DNA of 64,000 nucleotides from Multifurca ochricompacta (Eukaryota; Basidiomycota; Agaricomycetes; Russulales; Russulaceae): contig WTXG01000043.1 in the NCBI GenBank assembly GCA_022496185.1, positions 62,001 through 126,000 of the forward strand. The letters are read 5' to 3'. Numbering within the stretch: position 1 is the first letter of the stretch; each line of letters begins with the position of its first letter. Under the pieces are notes generated by a model that made no database searches, had not been told where the DNA came from, and saw nothing but the letters and a program-made list of their open reading frames with translations. The position numbers were made by a program, and so were the translations under genes. Below are positions 44,094-54,947 of this stretch, one piece after another.

Positions 44094-45774
44094 AGCCTTG
44101 TCACGTTGCTGAGAGGTGGACTTTCCCTAGTAAATACTGGCTGGGAAATTTTGCCAACAATCTTTTTCTTAGATTGTCTCTTGGCACGGGTTCGTTCGGG
44201 GAGTTCTGATGGTTCCATGACTTGGGATGGAGGTGTCTGATAGATAGTGACATCATGTGTGTCTTCTCTTTCGGGTGTGGTAGGCTCAGGATTTAATTGA
44301 GGAGGTTCCACTACCTCCTGTTCCTCAACCTCGGCTCCTTGTCTTCAGGAGCCTGAGGAACTGTGGCTATTGCTGGTTGAGGCTGGACAGGCCTCTCAAC
44401 TTCTAGAACAAAAGGCGTAACTTTTTCCTTTTGTTTTCCCTTGCTGTCCTTGGCAAGGTTGGATGGGAAGGACCCTTCATCAAATGTCACATCTCTTGAC
44501 AATACGAAGGATCGAGTATGCATGTCCCAAAGAAGATATCCTTTAGAGTGGGGTGCATACCCGACAAAGACTGTTTCTCTGGCTTTTGATCCAGTTTACG
44601 TCTTTTGTCCTCTGGGACAGTGTAGTAGGCTAAGCAGCCAAATATTTTAAAGTAGAAACATCTGGAATGTCCCCATCCAGAAGTTCAAGCGGTGTCCTCC
44701 ACTTATTAGAGCGGATGGCGTTCTATTGTATATGTGACAGGCTGTTCGCACTGCACATTCCCAGAAACCAAGGGAAAGACCAGCATGATGCAGCATACTG
44801 GTAGCCTTTTCCATAATGGTTCTGTTGAACCTTTCAGCCCTTCCGTTCTGTTGTGGGGAATATGGCATTGTCAATTTATGCTCTATGCCAGCCTGCTCAA
44901 GTATTGACTTCAGCTCCCTATTACAAATTCGCCACCTCGGTCTGTGTGTAAGGTCTTTATTTTCTTGTCTGTTTTATTTTCCAAGAATGCCTTAATGTTA
45001 CTGAAGACGATGTAAAATCACTTTTTGCTTTCATAGCAACAACTAGAGCTGTCCTGCTAAAGTCGTCTATGAAAGTGGCGAAGTATAGGTTCCCTTGAAT
45101 TGAAGTACATTGTAAAGGACCAACTAAGTCACTATGAATGACTTCCAAGGGTGCTGAAGCTCTCTTTTGAGAGGGAGGGAATGGAAGACGTGTGATTTTC
45201 CCATTTCACAGCCATAACAGGCTTGTCTTCCACTTGGCTATTATCTATACTAAGGCCTTTTACAGCCTTAGGAGCATATCTTTTGAGGGCCTCTTTTGAC
45301 ATATGACCCATGCGCAAATGCCAGGTTTCAAGGCTAGTTGATGCAGATTTGTGGGAAGCAGTATTTAGATTCTGCATAGTTTTCCCAAAGACCCAATAGA
45401 GTCCCATAGCCTTGACACCTTCCGCTATAATTGCATTATTGTACTTTATTTTGACCTCAGATGGAGAGAATTCCACTGAACCGCCTTTGTCTGTGATGCA
45501 GCTTGTCGACAGTATTCTTCACTGCCAGGCATGTAAAAGACATTATTTAACTCTAACTCATAGTTATTTCGAGTTTTGAGTATGACTTTGCCTGTTCCTT
45601 CGACTTGGACTACGGATCCATCACCATTGTCACCGAGTGCCCCTTGTGAGGGAATACTCAGAGAAATCTTCTAGTATGGTGTAAAATGGGTGGTGGCTCT
45701 GCTGTCCATCATCCAAGGGTTGCTGCCATCATCGACTTCTTGCATATGTTCTGTCATCATGTAAAGTGAAATGC
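44094..45774 (-). pseudogene. Copia Pol: protease and integrase, degenerate
   Basis: Pieces in several frames. The protease region at about 45690-45735 reads WMMDSRATTHFTP, where the usual DSGAT has Arg in place of Gly. The integrase zinc part is LRMGHMSKEALKRYAPKAV (about 45310). Its catalytic core follows as VIHSDLVGPL and FIDDFSRTALV (45060-45150) and MPYSPQQNGRAERFNRTIME (about 44820-44870, the Glu region). Proline- and charge-rich linkers (44078-44523) join it to RT. At least five frame changes separate the pieces. Confidence 0.8.
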
Positions 45775-46740
45775 GAGGTGTCTCATGCACCTCCTGTATT
45801 CTGCCACTACCATTAACTACGGTAGCTACTTGTGTGGAGTTTGTTGTACACTGGGGCCTTGCCCCTTCCTCTTGTTGCCCTTTTTGCCTGCATCAGCATT
45901 GGCTCTGTCCTGTTTCCTTTGCTGACATTCATTTGCCTTGTGGCCCAGCTTCTGGCAATAGAAGCAGGTGACATCATTGGACGATGATGCACCTGCAGGA
46001 GGTGGCGTGAAAGATACTTGTTTTTTAATTTTTTTGTTGACATGGGCTGCCTTGTTAAGGGCAGCCCCAACACCACTTCCTGCGGGGCCGGCAAGTCAGC
46101 TTTCCTCATTTAGGAACCTTTGTACAAGGTCCTGAGGGGAAAGGCGGTCAGGAGGACCTGACGCCAGGATAGAGCCAGCAATGGCTGAGTAGGATGGAGG
46201 TAGGGATTGGAGCAATATAAAGCTCATCTGGAGATCAGAGATCTCCATCCCATTTTCCTTGAGGGTACTCCTCACATCCAACACACGCTGCAACTGGGGT
46301 CTGAATTGCTTTCCTTCTTCCAAGCGGAAGGAGGATACAGAACACCACAAGTTGTAGGTGGCCATGCTACCTACTGAGCCATAGAGCGATTCCAAACGCT
46401 CATACTTGGCATTGACAGAAGGGTAAGTTCTGTCAGAGGCAATTTGGGAGTATGTTTCTGGTGATGTGACCATCACCAGAACTCCCATGAGGACTTCCTC
46501 CACCCTATTCCATTCTTGGTACATAGGCTCAGACCAAAGCGCAAAACGCTTGGCATACTCGTCATCCTTTTCTCCATCCTCTGGCTTGGGAGCATTGAGG
46601 AATTCAGGGGCATCATGCGTGATGTGCCTCTTCATCCCATTGATCCTCAACAGGGCAGTGAAAGACACCGACCACTGCTGCCAGTTGGAGCCATCAAGTT
46701 TGTCGAACTTGAAAGTAGGGGGGAAGATGATGGAAGACAT
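45775..46740 (-). CDS. Copia Gag (minus copy)
   Basis: From ATG 46740 the first 214 codons are open and nearly identical to the plus-copy Gag. The frame breaks at about 46096, near the AGPAGSG codons. The rest, including the knuckle (equivalent to CFYCQKPGHKANEC, about 45935-45975), continues in another frame. In the complete element Gag leads into the protease region. Confidence 0.85.
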
Positions 46741-47500
46741 TGAGATGATTTTTTAAAAAGGTTGATCCTGGTTCCAAGGAGCAGTTAGAACCAGTTGTCC
46801 AGGTCTCATTTAAGAGGGCCCATCCATTCTGTGGCGCTATGCTTCAGAACTTAAAGAAGTCCTGCCTCTGATGTGCGACTTCTAAGTAGTATAGTAGACT
46901 ACCTAGCGCCATCTACAACAAGTCCTAAGCCCACATCAGGGGGACGTTGTGTAAATAGATGGGGAGTCATGTCATGGAGGAGCCAACCGCAAGTTCCACT
47001 AGAGACAAAGGGTATAGAGCCCTTCCTCTAGTGCTGGTGGTGGAGTCCATGATTAAGCCCTAGATGATTGGGGCCATGACTATAGTAGACTATTATGTTT
47101 CCTCTGGTTGGGGCGAACCCCCAATGAAAGCAGCGGGTACTTCTGCCCAGAGACAAAACCCTCTAGCTACTGTGTATATACTATAGTAGTTCAAGCCTAC
47201 TTGTATCGAGCCCAAGCATCATGGGAGTGACTACCCATGCCTTGTTCTAGACCCTAAACTCTACCTGCAGGTCACTAAACCTGGCTTACGGATCGAGCCA
47301 AGCATTGACTGAACCTATAGCCCCAAGCCTTCTGGGCAAGTGGCCTACTAAGACTATCTATGGGACGAAAACCCAGCTACATCTATGAATACTATTTACT
47401 TAGAGTGCACATGAGGAACTTAAGGTATTTCACCCGCTTAGGGTCCCTCATCACCTCTTGCAAGAATCCCCTGAGGGACTAGCCAGACAGATCAAGGTGG

Positions 47501-48090
47501 TGTTACGAACAGGGCCCAGTAGCCCTATTTTCTTCACCCTTCCTAACAGAGATCCCACTCGCCCACCGACTTTACACTTCCTCATCACGTCTCCCTCGTG
47601 GGATCCCTCACATGCGCTGCTCCCATCCCCGTGACTGTTGTTTGGACTTGTATATACACTGTTTACCTATGTTTACCCTTCTTATCTCGTTATCCTCTTA
47701 TCTTACGATCGGACACTTACTTAGTTCCCTGTCAGAAGCCAGGCTTTACGCCCTCCGCTTTCGGATATTCGGACCCACTTGACTCCGTGTTCTTATCTCA
47801 TAGACGCCCACTGAATTACGTATATAAGTCCGCTGTAACTACCTTGTAGACCCCAGACTCGACTTATTGAATACATCGGTGCTTGTCTTCTGGACTTCCC
47901 TTTGAAAGCTCTGACTTGACCCTCTCATCAAGTACTTCTGGTACTTTCCGCTCAACATTGTCTTAGAGTACAGCCTCTTTGACTCTGACTCTTTCATAAC
48001 GAACTCCAAAGGACCTTATTGGTCTTTTACCCGATAACGAGCGAACGCTGTCACACAAGTCGTGTGGAACGTCCCGCACCGGACGTAACA
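47501..48090 (+). mobile_element. Gypsy solo LTR inside the Copia leader, TSD GGTGG
   Basis: Begins TGTTACGAACAGGGCC and ends GGACGTAACA, flanked by GGTGG at 47496-47500 and 48091-48095. Its sequence is the same LTR family as the Gypsy element at 56476 (CTATTTTCTTCACCC / CACTTTTCTTCACTC block, ACACTTACTTAGTTCCCT, CTCGACTTATTGAATACAT). A solo LTR with an intact duplication means a full element inserted here and then lost its interior by LTR-LTR recombination. The plus Copia copy lacks it. Confidence 0.92.
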
Positions 48091-48271
48091 GGTGGGCACT
48101 TAAAGCGCACCACCTTGTGGACAGTTAAGGGCAAGAGAAAAGAAAATTGAAGCTCACTGTGACTTGTGATTGGGAAAGGTAAAGTCTTGAAGCAGTGAGC
48201 TTGAAGAAGGTTTTTGGACTGATCAAAAAGAGAGGACAGATCAGTAAAGCATGCTCAGGGCCCATAACCTG

Positions 48272-48771
48272 TAGAACAGGCATGTGCGCAGCATACTGAC
48301 TGTAAGTGTTAGCGTGTAAGGCTAGACAAAGAAAGTTACTTCAGAGGTTAGAAGAACTCTATATTACTATACTACTGACCTAGACAAAGAAATTTCTATG
48401 TAAAGAACGTTAGTCTAATAGCTAAGTAGATAGTATAGAAGGCACTTACACTTCAGAGGTTAGAAGAACTCTGAAGTGGAAGAGACGAAACAGACACCCT
48501 TATATACTTATCCAAGGGTGGTCTGTGCACTGGGAATAAGTCCACAAGTGCCGGACAAAGTCCAAACAATAAACATGAGGGAGAAAGGCCATTGGCCACT
48601 ACAGAAATCACATGTTACTCGGTGTATCAGTCAGCTACTGCGGAATGTGAGAAAGAAAGTAATAATGATAATGTAAATAGTCCGAAACTCCGGTATCTAA
48701 TCTAATCTACAAAGTAGCTAATCTAATCACCTGATGCCTGAAGCATCACCGAACATCTCCTGTGTTCAACA
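48272..48771 (-). repeat. Copia 5' LTR
   Basis: 500 bp. The inner edge adjoins the primer-binding-type sequence (CCCATAACCTG on the plus strand), and the outer end reads GTGTTCAACA on the plus strand. Confidence 0.85.
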
Positions 48772-48897
48772 AATATTACACAGGAATTAGCAATCAAAGC
48801 TAAAGACACAACAGAGCGGACTTGGGATCAGATCGTCCCAAAAGAATACCATCGGCATCAAAAAGTTTTCAGCGACCAAGAGGCACAACGATTCCCA

Positions 48898-51611
48898 GTG
48901 GCACGACCCTGGGATCATAAGATCGAGTTAAAACCAGATGCACCCACTACACTAGATTGCAAGATCTATCCATTAGGACCGGGTGAACAGGAAGCACTCA
49001 ATAAATTCCTAGACAAGCATCTACAGAAGGGATATATTACTGAATCCAAATCACCCTATGCATCCCCTTTCTTCTTCATAAAGAAGAAAGACGGGAAGCT
49101 ACGTCCAGTCCAGGATTATCGAAAGCTCAACAGTTGGACTATCAGAAATACATACCCATTACCCCTCATACCTGAGCTTATTGATCGCGTACGAGGGAGC
49201 ACTCTATTCACCAAAATGGATATCCGTTGGGGCTAAACAACATGCAGATTGTACCAGAAGATCGTTGGAAGGCAGCTTTCAAAACTAATCGCGGCCTCTA
49301 TGAGCCTAACGTGATGTTTTTTGGACTAACCAACTCTCCAGCAACATTTCAAACCATGATGAATGCGGAATTCCATGAAGAATTGGATGAACACGATGCC
49401 TTGGGAAAGGCCTGGTTTACGGTGTATATGGACGACATTTTAATACATACGGACTCCGACCCCGTCAACCACCAGTCTAAAGTCCACTGTATCTTGGACA
49501 AACTCAATAAACTCGATCTGTATCTTAAACCAGAAAAGTGTGCCTTTGAACAAACATGAATCGAATATCTCGGCTTAATCCTAGAAGGAAATCAAGTTCA
49601 TATGGATCCAGTAAAAGTTGAAGGCATCACGTCCTGGAAAGCCCCGACCACGGTTAAGGAAGTCAGATCGTTCCTTGGGTTCTGTCAGTTCTATAGACGG
49701 TTTATACAGGGCTTCAGTAAAATTGCAGCACCCCTGAACGCTCTCACTAGTGTGAAGAATCCTTGGAAATGGACAACAGACGAACAAAACGCCTTTGACA
49801 CTCTAAAACAACAAGTGACTTCACAACCTGTTCTCGCCCAACCAGATTTCACCAAACCTTTCATTGTAGATACAGACACCTCAGGGTTTGCAATCGGAGC
49901 GACGCTTAGTCAGAAAGACCACAACAGATGACTGCACCCCATCGCATATCTCTCTAAAACATTGGACGCCACCCAAAGAAATTGGGACATTTACGATCGA
50001 GAACTATTCGCAATTATGGTCGCATTCCGGACATGGCACCAATACCTTCTGGGAGCCCAAGACAAGGTACAAGTGCACACCGATCATAATAATTTACAAT
50101 ATTTTAAAGAACTGCAAAAACTCAATTGACACCAAGCATGGTGGCTTCAGGAATTAGTGGACTTCGACTTCTCCCTTGAACATGTCCCCGGCAAACTCCA
50201 CACGGTAGCCGACATGTTATCACATAGACCCGACACCGAACACAGTGATAATGACAATGAAGCAATCACCATGTTACCACCGGCGCTATTTGTCAAGGTA
50301 GCCAGAACCAATAAACTCCCGTTTCCCCAAACTCTGCCCGAACAACAGAACATTCTGCACCAGCACCATGATCATGTCCTAGTGGGACACCCTGGCATCG
50401 ATAAAACAATTAGAAAAATTCAGCAGGACTACGAAGGTCCAGGACTTACGGACTTCGTACGCGAATACATTTGCGGATGTGCACTATGTCAAGAAAATAA
50501 GCCTAAACTGACAAAGAAAGTTCCGCTTTTCCCACTAGACGTACTGGCATCTGCAGGTCCATTCCAATACATTGCCATGGACCTCATCACGGATCTCCCT
50601 GTCTTGGGTCGCTATGACGCAGTACTAACCATTGTGGATCAAGGATGTTCAAAAGCGGCTAAATTCATTCCATGCTCGAAAGACATCACAGGTGAAGGAA
50701 TTGCGACACTTTATTATCGCCACATATTCCCGCTATTCAGCATCCCGCGATGTATCATTTCAGATCGCGATCTGTGCTTCACCTCTCAATTTTCTCGAGC
50801 ACTAGCGACTACCCTCCAGATCCAACAGAACCTATCAACAGCATTTCATCCTCGCACAGATGGGGCAAGCAAGCAAATGAATTTATGGTTAGAACAATAT
50901 CTCTGTCTCTGGGTCAGTAACAATCAACATCAATGGGCCGACTTTCTCCCGCTTGCCGAATATGTCCACAATTCCTGGACACACGATCGGACTAAAATGT
51001 CACCACATGCACTAATTCACAGCGTTTCATTAGACTGGAAAGCAGAATTATCCGACACGGACATTCCTCGACTAGACGACTGCTTGAATAGTTTACAACA
51101 CGCACGTGCAAGAGCCGAAGCAGCCTTTCATTCACACGCCGCACAACCAACATACCTGGAGCTCCCCGTTGATTCGCAAGTTTGGCTCGAAGGCAAGAAC
51201 CTCAAGACGCACTTCCCTTCGACAAAACTCGCCCCGCGCCGGTATGGCCCGTTCCGCGTTTTGGGCCAAATCTCTCCAGTGGCTTATAGATTATCTCTGC
51301 CACCCCACATGAAGATCCACAATGTCTTCCATATCGATCTCCTGACCCCTTACAAGGAAACAGAAGCACATGGCCAAAATTTCCTGAGACCCCCACCTGA
51401 CATTGTGAACCATGAGGAGGAATATGAAGTTGAAGCCATTTTGGGTCACAGGCTCTATGGACGCTCTCAGAACTTACAGTTCCTGGTTAGCTGGAAGGGT
51501 TATCCCATGAGTGACAACTCCTGGGTAAATAAAGAAGACTGCCATGCCCCTGACCTTGTGAAACAATACTACAATTCCATTTCTAGGTGCCAGGGTCGAC
51601 GCCACTCTTAA
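48898..51611 (+). pseudogene. Gypsy 2 Pol: RT, RNase H, integrase, chromodomain
   Basis: RT begins with [20 protein letters not shown] and has a frame change at about 49232 (the FTKMDIRWG block). From 49227 to 51611 a single frame of 795 codons continues, with [25 protein letters not shown] (catalytic YMDD), RNase H (VDTDTSGFAIGATLSQ), the integrase HHCC finger (HHDHVLVGHPG, CGCALCQENK), the DDE core and a C-terminal chromodomain (VEAILGHRLYGR, FLVSWKGYPMSDNSW). Within it are exactly three stops, at 49557-49559, 49929-49931 and 50127-50129. All are TGA and all stand where the family has Trp. The chromodomain marks it as a chromovirus. Confidence 0.9.
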
Positions 51612-51658
51612 GGAGGGGGTGTATCTACCCCAACAATCTGTGTCCCCATCCTTTTCTT

Positions 51659-52909
51659 TTCTTTTTCTCCCCTATGGCATGTATAAAACGCCCTGCTTGT
51701 CTTACTCAAGAATGCAAATTTTATCACATTACCCCAAGAATGTCTACTTCCCGCTTCTGCCACCCTCTCACTGGACAAGCGCCATCCCCTATAAACGATC
51801 CTGAGGTCTTCGAAGCTACTAGATCTGCCACTCTGGATGCTGCGACTAAGGCCGCCATGATATGACCACAGATTGCTCCCACATTGCCTCCTACACCAAT
51901 CACAACCCCCCTTCCTTCTCCACCACACCCATCAACACCCTTTGCTCTGTCTGACAATCCAGCTACCAACCTCACTCAGGCAATGATGCTCACAGCTGCA
52001 AACCAGACCTTGGAGGACGACATCCGTAACAGAGTTCTGCTCCTACTGGAGGAAGCCCGCGCTAGACTACAGACCCATGGACCCCCACCTGTTGACCCCC
52101 ACTTCATCTATTGCCCTACAACCCCCACCTTTGCACACCTCCCAGCCGAAGACATTGTCACACAGACACAACATGAAGTCAACGAACCAGGTTCAGACTA
52201 TGACTCTCTTGGCTTCCCCTTTCAACGCAATCATATCCACTCCCCCTGCTTCATTCCTCAGCAAATCATTGACAAAGATGGCCACCTTGACACTGCTCGT
52301 TGGGTTGCCTTTGAGTACCATTGTGTGGACCCCTGTGTTTACTTCACAATGGGAAAGCATCACCCCATCAGCCATGCTCCACTCTATGCTACCACCTTCT
52401 ACCGCTTTGCTCATGGTCCCAACCCTCTTCTCTCCGCTCGCCAACAACACCTGTTCAACGACAACCAATCTTATACCCCCCTGGTCAACACTGCCCTGGA
52501 CAACATGCATGATCCAGGTGCCTGGGCAGAAGTCTCTCGCTTTTGCCACGCTACACACCATCTAGCTGAGGCCCACCGCAACATCGCCCACTGGAGACAA
52601 CAGGCTGACCGGGCCTCACAAAACATCCATGAAGCTACCCATGCCATGTCCCGCACAGACCTGTACTACAGGGTATTCCCCCACCTTACATACATCCACG
52701 CCCCATCACACTCTATTCCCCCACACAGGTTGCTCACTTCGTACCTGACCCTGAACTGCATGCCATACTGCAAGCTGGAGGACCTGGCAGTCGACATCTC
52801 CCTCACCGTCGCCATGCACGCCGCTCACCACCACGCGTTGCTGATCAACCTCAAGTGGACTAGTCTACTGTCTGGGGGCAGACAGGACCTTACAATGGGG
52901 GTAATGTGA
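51659..52909 (+). CDS. Gypsy 2 extra ORF between Pol and 3' LTR
   Basis: A sense-strand frame of about 400 codons follows the chromodomain. It has one in-frame TGA at about 51863, otherwise open through 51884-52909 (341 codons); its own TGA stop overlaps the first bases of the 3' LTR. The N-terminal part is Pro/Thr-rich (PSPPHPSTPFALSDN). Later parts read LEEARARLQTHGPPPVDPHF and HHLAEAHRNIAHWRQQADRA. No transmembrane segment or zinc knuckle is evident, so it does not look like an envelope protein. I do not recognise the family. Standard chromoviruses have no ORF here. Confidence 0.6.
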
Positions 52910-53518
52910 CGATCCTTGTCACTGACACCAGGGTGGGAAGTCACAAGAACAGGAACCTTTTTCTCTTTACTTTACTTTAACACTTTACACGAAGCATCAA
53001 CTACCACATGACCTGCTTATGAAGGACCTATTACTTATCTGCTGACTGATTTGCTTACTGAGCCTGCTTAGTTGCTTACAGATCAGCATTAGAGGGCGCA
53101 ACCCCTCTCCTTTCTTTATCCTTCTGGGGTATTCTACTGTACAACCATTAGACTACCTAGTGAATGCTCTAGTAACTACCAGAAACGACCTTCATAGCAC
53201 AGAACATGTATATAAACCCCTAGTAGACCAGAGCAAGACGCTAAGTCTGTTCTTCTGTAGCAATACAGGTGTATTAGGACTCACTTCATTGAACTAAGGA
53301 ACTCCCCACTTGAACCTTCTAAGCCTGCGCCTTAGAGGGACTTCGACCCCAGGAACTTGTGGCAGGACTTAGCGTCACTGCTCAACTTCACTTCGCGTGC
53401 GTGCCCGTTGATTGGCATAGCTTGACTTAGGCTTGACTTGACTTGAACGACTTGATCCTTGACAAGATAAGTCTTGAAAACCTCAACCCTTGACACAGCA
53501 CCGCACCTGGCTGTGACA
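52905..53518 (+). repeat. Gypsy 2 3' LTR
   Basis: Starts TGTGACGATCCTTGTCAC after a GGGGGTAA purine-rich tract and ends GGCTGTGACA. The final ~200 bp recur inverted at 63805-64000. Confidence 0.85.
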
Positions 53519-53837
53519 GACTCATTTCACAGAGAAATTCGTTGATGGCTGCTTCAAATTTGGCCTTGCTTTTGGGCATTCAACCCATCAAATGGTCATT
53601 CTGGCTGTCCATGTGCACACAGAAGCGTCTGAACCCTTTATATGCAAGTGAAATAGGAGTAGTGATGTGCACGGCTCGGCTCAAAGCCATAAGCCAGCCA
53701 TTTCTGAGCTGGAAAAAGCCAGGCCAACATAGGCTGTGAAAATGGCTTCCAGCAGCCCATGGCTCAGGCTTAAGGTTTGGAAAGCCTGAAGCTGCGGCTT
53801 AGGCCGCGGCTTTTGGTGGCTGAGTCATGCTTTCTAT
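53519..53837. repeat. hAT-like terminal sequence
   Basis: At 53660-53830 a TAGTGATGTGCACGGCTCGG start and repeated GGCTTA/AAGCC units resemble hAT-family DNA transposon ends. No transposase was found in the window; this may be the end of a non-autonomous copy that includes the foldback at 53838-54346. Confidence 0.4.
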
Positions 53838-54346
53838 GAACCAGAATGCCAGTACAGAGATAGTCCAACATAATTGTGATTGCATTTAGATTTTAGATAA
53901 AACAATTGATGAGATAAAAATGTGTCTTACATTAATCAAGATACTGAGTATATACATCTCAGATCAATCATGTGATTAAATCACATTGCAAGATAATGCA
54001 TTTGTTTACTTTAATTTAGTAGCTGATATAGTACATCTAAATAGGAATTCTGAAGGAAATGGGTATGGTGCAGACTTATATTTTAGATACTTTGTTAACT
54101 TAGAGACTTAGGTGCTTGTGATAATGTGATAGCAACTGCTTTATCTATAGCAGATTTAGTGGCTTTATACAGCTACTAAATCAAAGTAAACAAACACACA
54201 CATTATCTTGCTTGTTAATGAAAGTGATTTAATCACATGATCAATCTGAGATGTATATACTCAGTATCTTGGTTAATGTAAGACACATTTTTATCTCATC
54301 AATTGTTTTATCTAAATGCAATCACAATTATCCGGTATTCTGGTTC
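53838..54346. mobile_element. Foldback element with ~180-bp inverted arms
   Basis: Left arm 53838-54024 and right arm 54171-54346 are near-perfect reverse complements. Both contain GAACCAGAAT, TGTGATTGCATTTAGAT, ACAATTGATGAGATAAAAAT, ATACTGAGTATATACATCTC and TTTAGTAGCT, around a ~146-bp spacer. The arms differ by a few indels. It is AT-rich and non-coding. Confidence 0.85.
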
Positions 54347-54947
54347 AACAAATTCAATGCTGTCCTGGATGTGGATTTTTTATGCAGCAAAGGACATTAT
54401 AGATACATGTGGCCATTTTTTGAGTAATATTAATTGATAATCTGATTGTAGAGTAGTCTAAAGTAGTCTAGTATGTATTTTAGATAATGCCAGACCAGCA
54501 GAAACAATCGCACATTAGTAAATAAGATGTGTCAGGGTACTTATGAAAGTAAGCCACTGATAACTAATTGGATTTACATCGCATGCTCAATCGGCTTTGG
54601 TATTTCATAGAATAGTACTAGAACCTATTTAAAGATGCCCTGTAGCACACTACAGACCCCATCTTGTCCTCTTGGGGCTGTAGGCTCTTAGCAATTGTTC
54701 AATATAGGTGTATTCTTGCTGGATTTTCACTCTTAGTTTCACCATGATCTCAACATCTTATCTTATCTACATAGCAAGCGCAGGATAGAAGCACCTGTTA
54801 CAAACACTGGTATTGATACAAGCTAAACTAAGACAATTTATGTTACAGGAGTTAAATAGGAGACATAATATGGCAGAAGGCCAAAGCAGTGGCCAGGGGT
54901 TGATATAATGTAAACTACAAGTCCTTCAAAAAATGCAGCTAAAACTT
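54347..54947. other. AT-rich interval without a gene
   Basis: No ORF or family motif recognised between the foldback and the LINE poly-A. Confidence 0.4.

Larger units (their letters stand above)
41634..48771 (-). mobile_element. Complete Copia (Ty1-type) retrotransposon
   Basis: Two ~500-bp LTRs (41634-42133 and 48272-48771) begin TGTTGAACAC in element orientation and enclose leader, gag, protease, integrase, reverse transcriptase and RNase H. The 7.1-kb length includes a 590-bp Gypsy solo LTR in the leader. A purine-rich tract (ATGGAGGGA) abuts the 3' LTR. The flanks do not show a matching 5-bp duplication: the left side is the plus-copy gag, the right side is Gypsy pol. The ends were therefore probably rearranged. 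Confidence 0.9.
48772..53518 (+). mobile_element. Gypsy chromovirus 2, 5'-truncated
   Basis: The element begins abruptly at the Copia LTR edge, just before the reverse transcriptase, and has no 5' LTR, gag or protease. It then carries RT, RNase H, integrase with a chromodomain, an extra ORF, and a 614-bp 3' LTR (52905-53518). Its LTR family also appears, inverted, at 63805. Confidence 0.88.

Noticed and set aside
51608..51928. Minus-strand frames opposite the Gypsy 2 extra ORF
   Set aside because: Codon pattern and position favour the sense frame, which is longer and joins across a single TGA.
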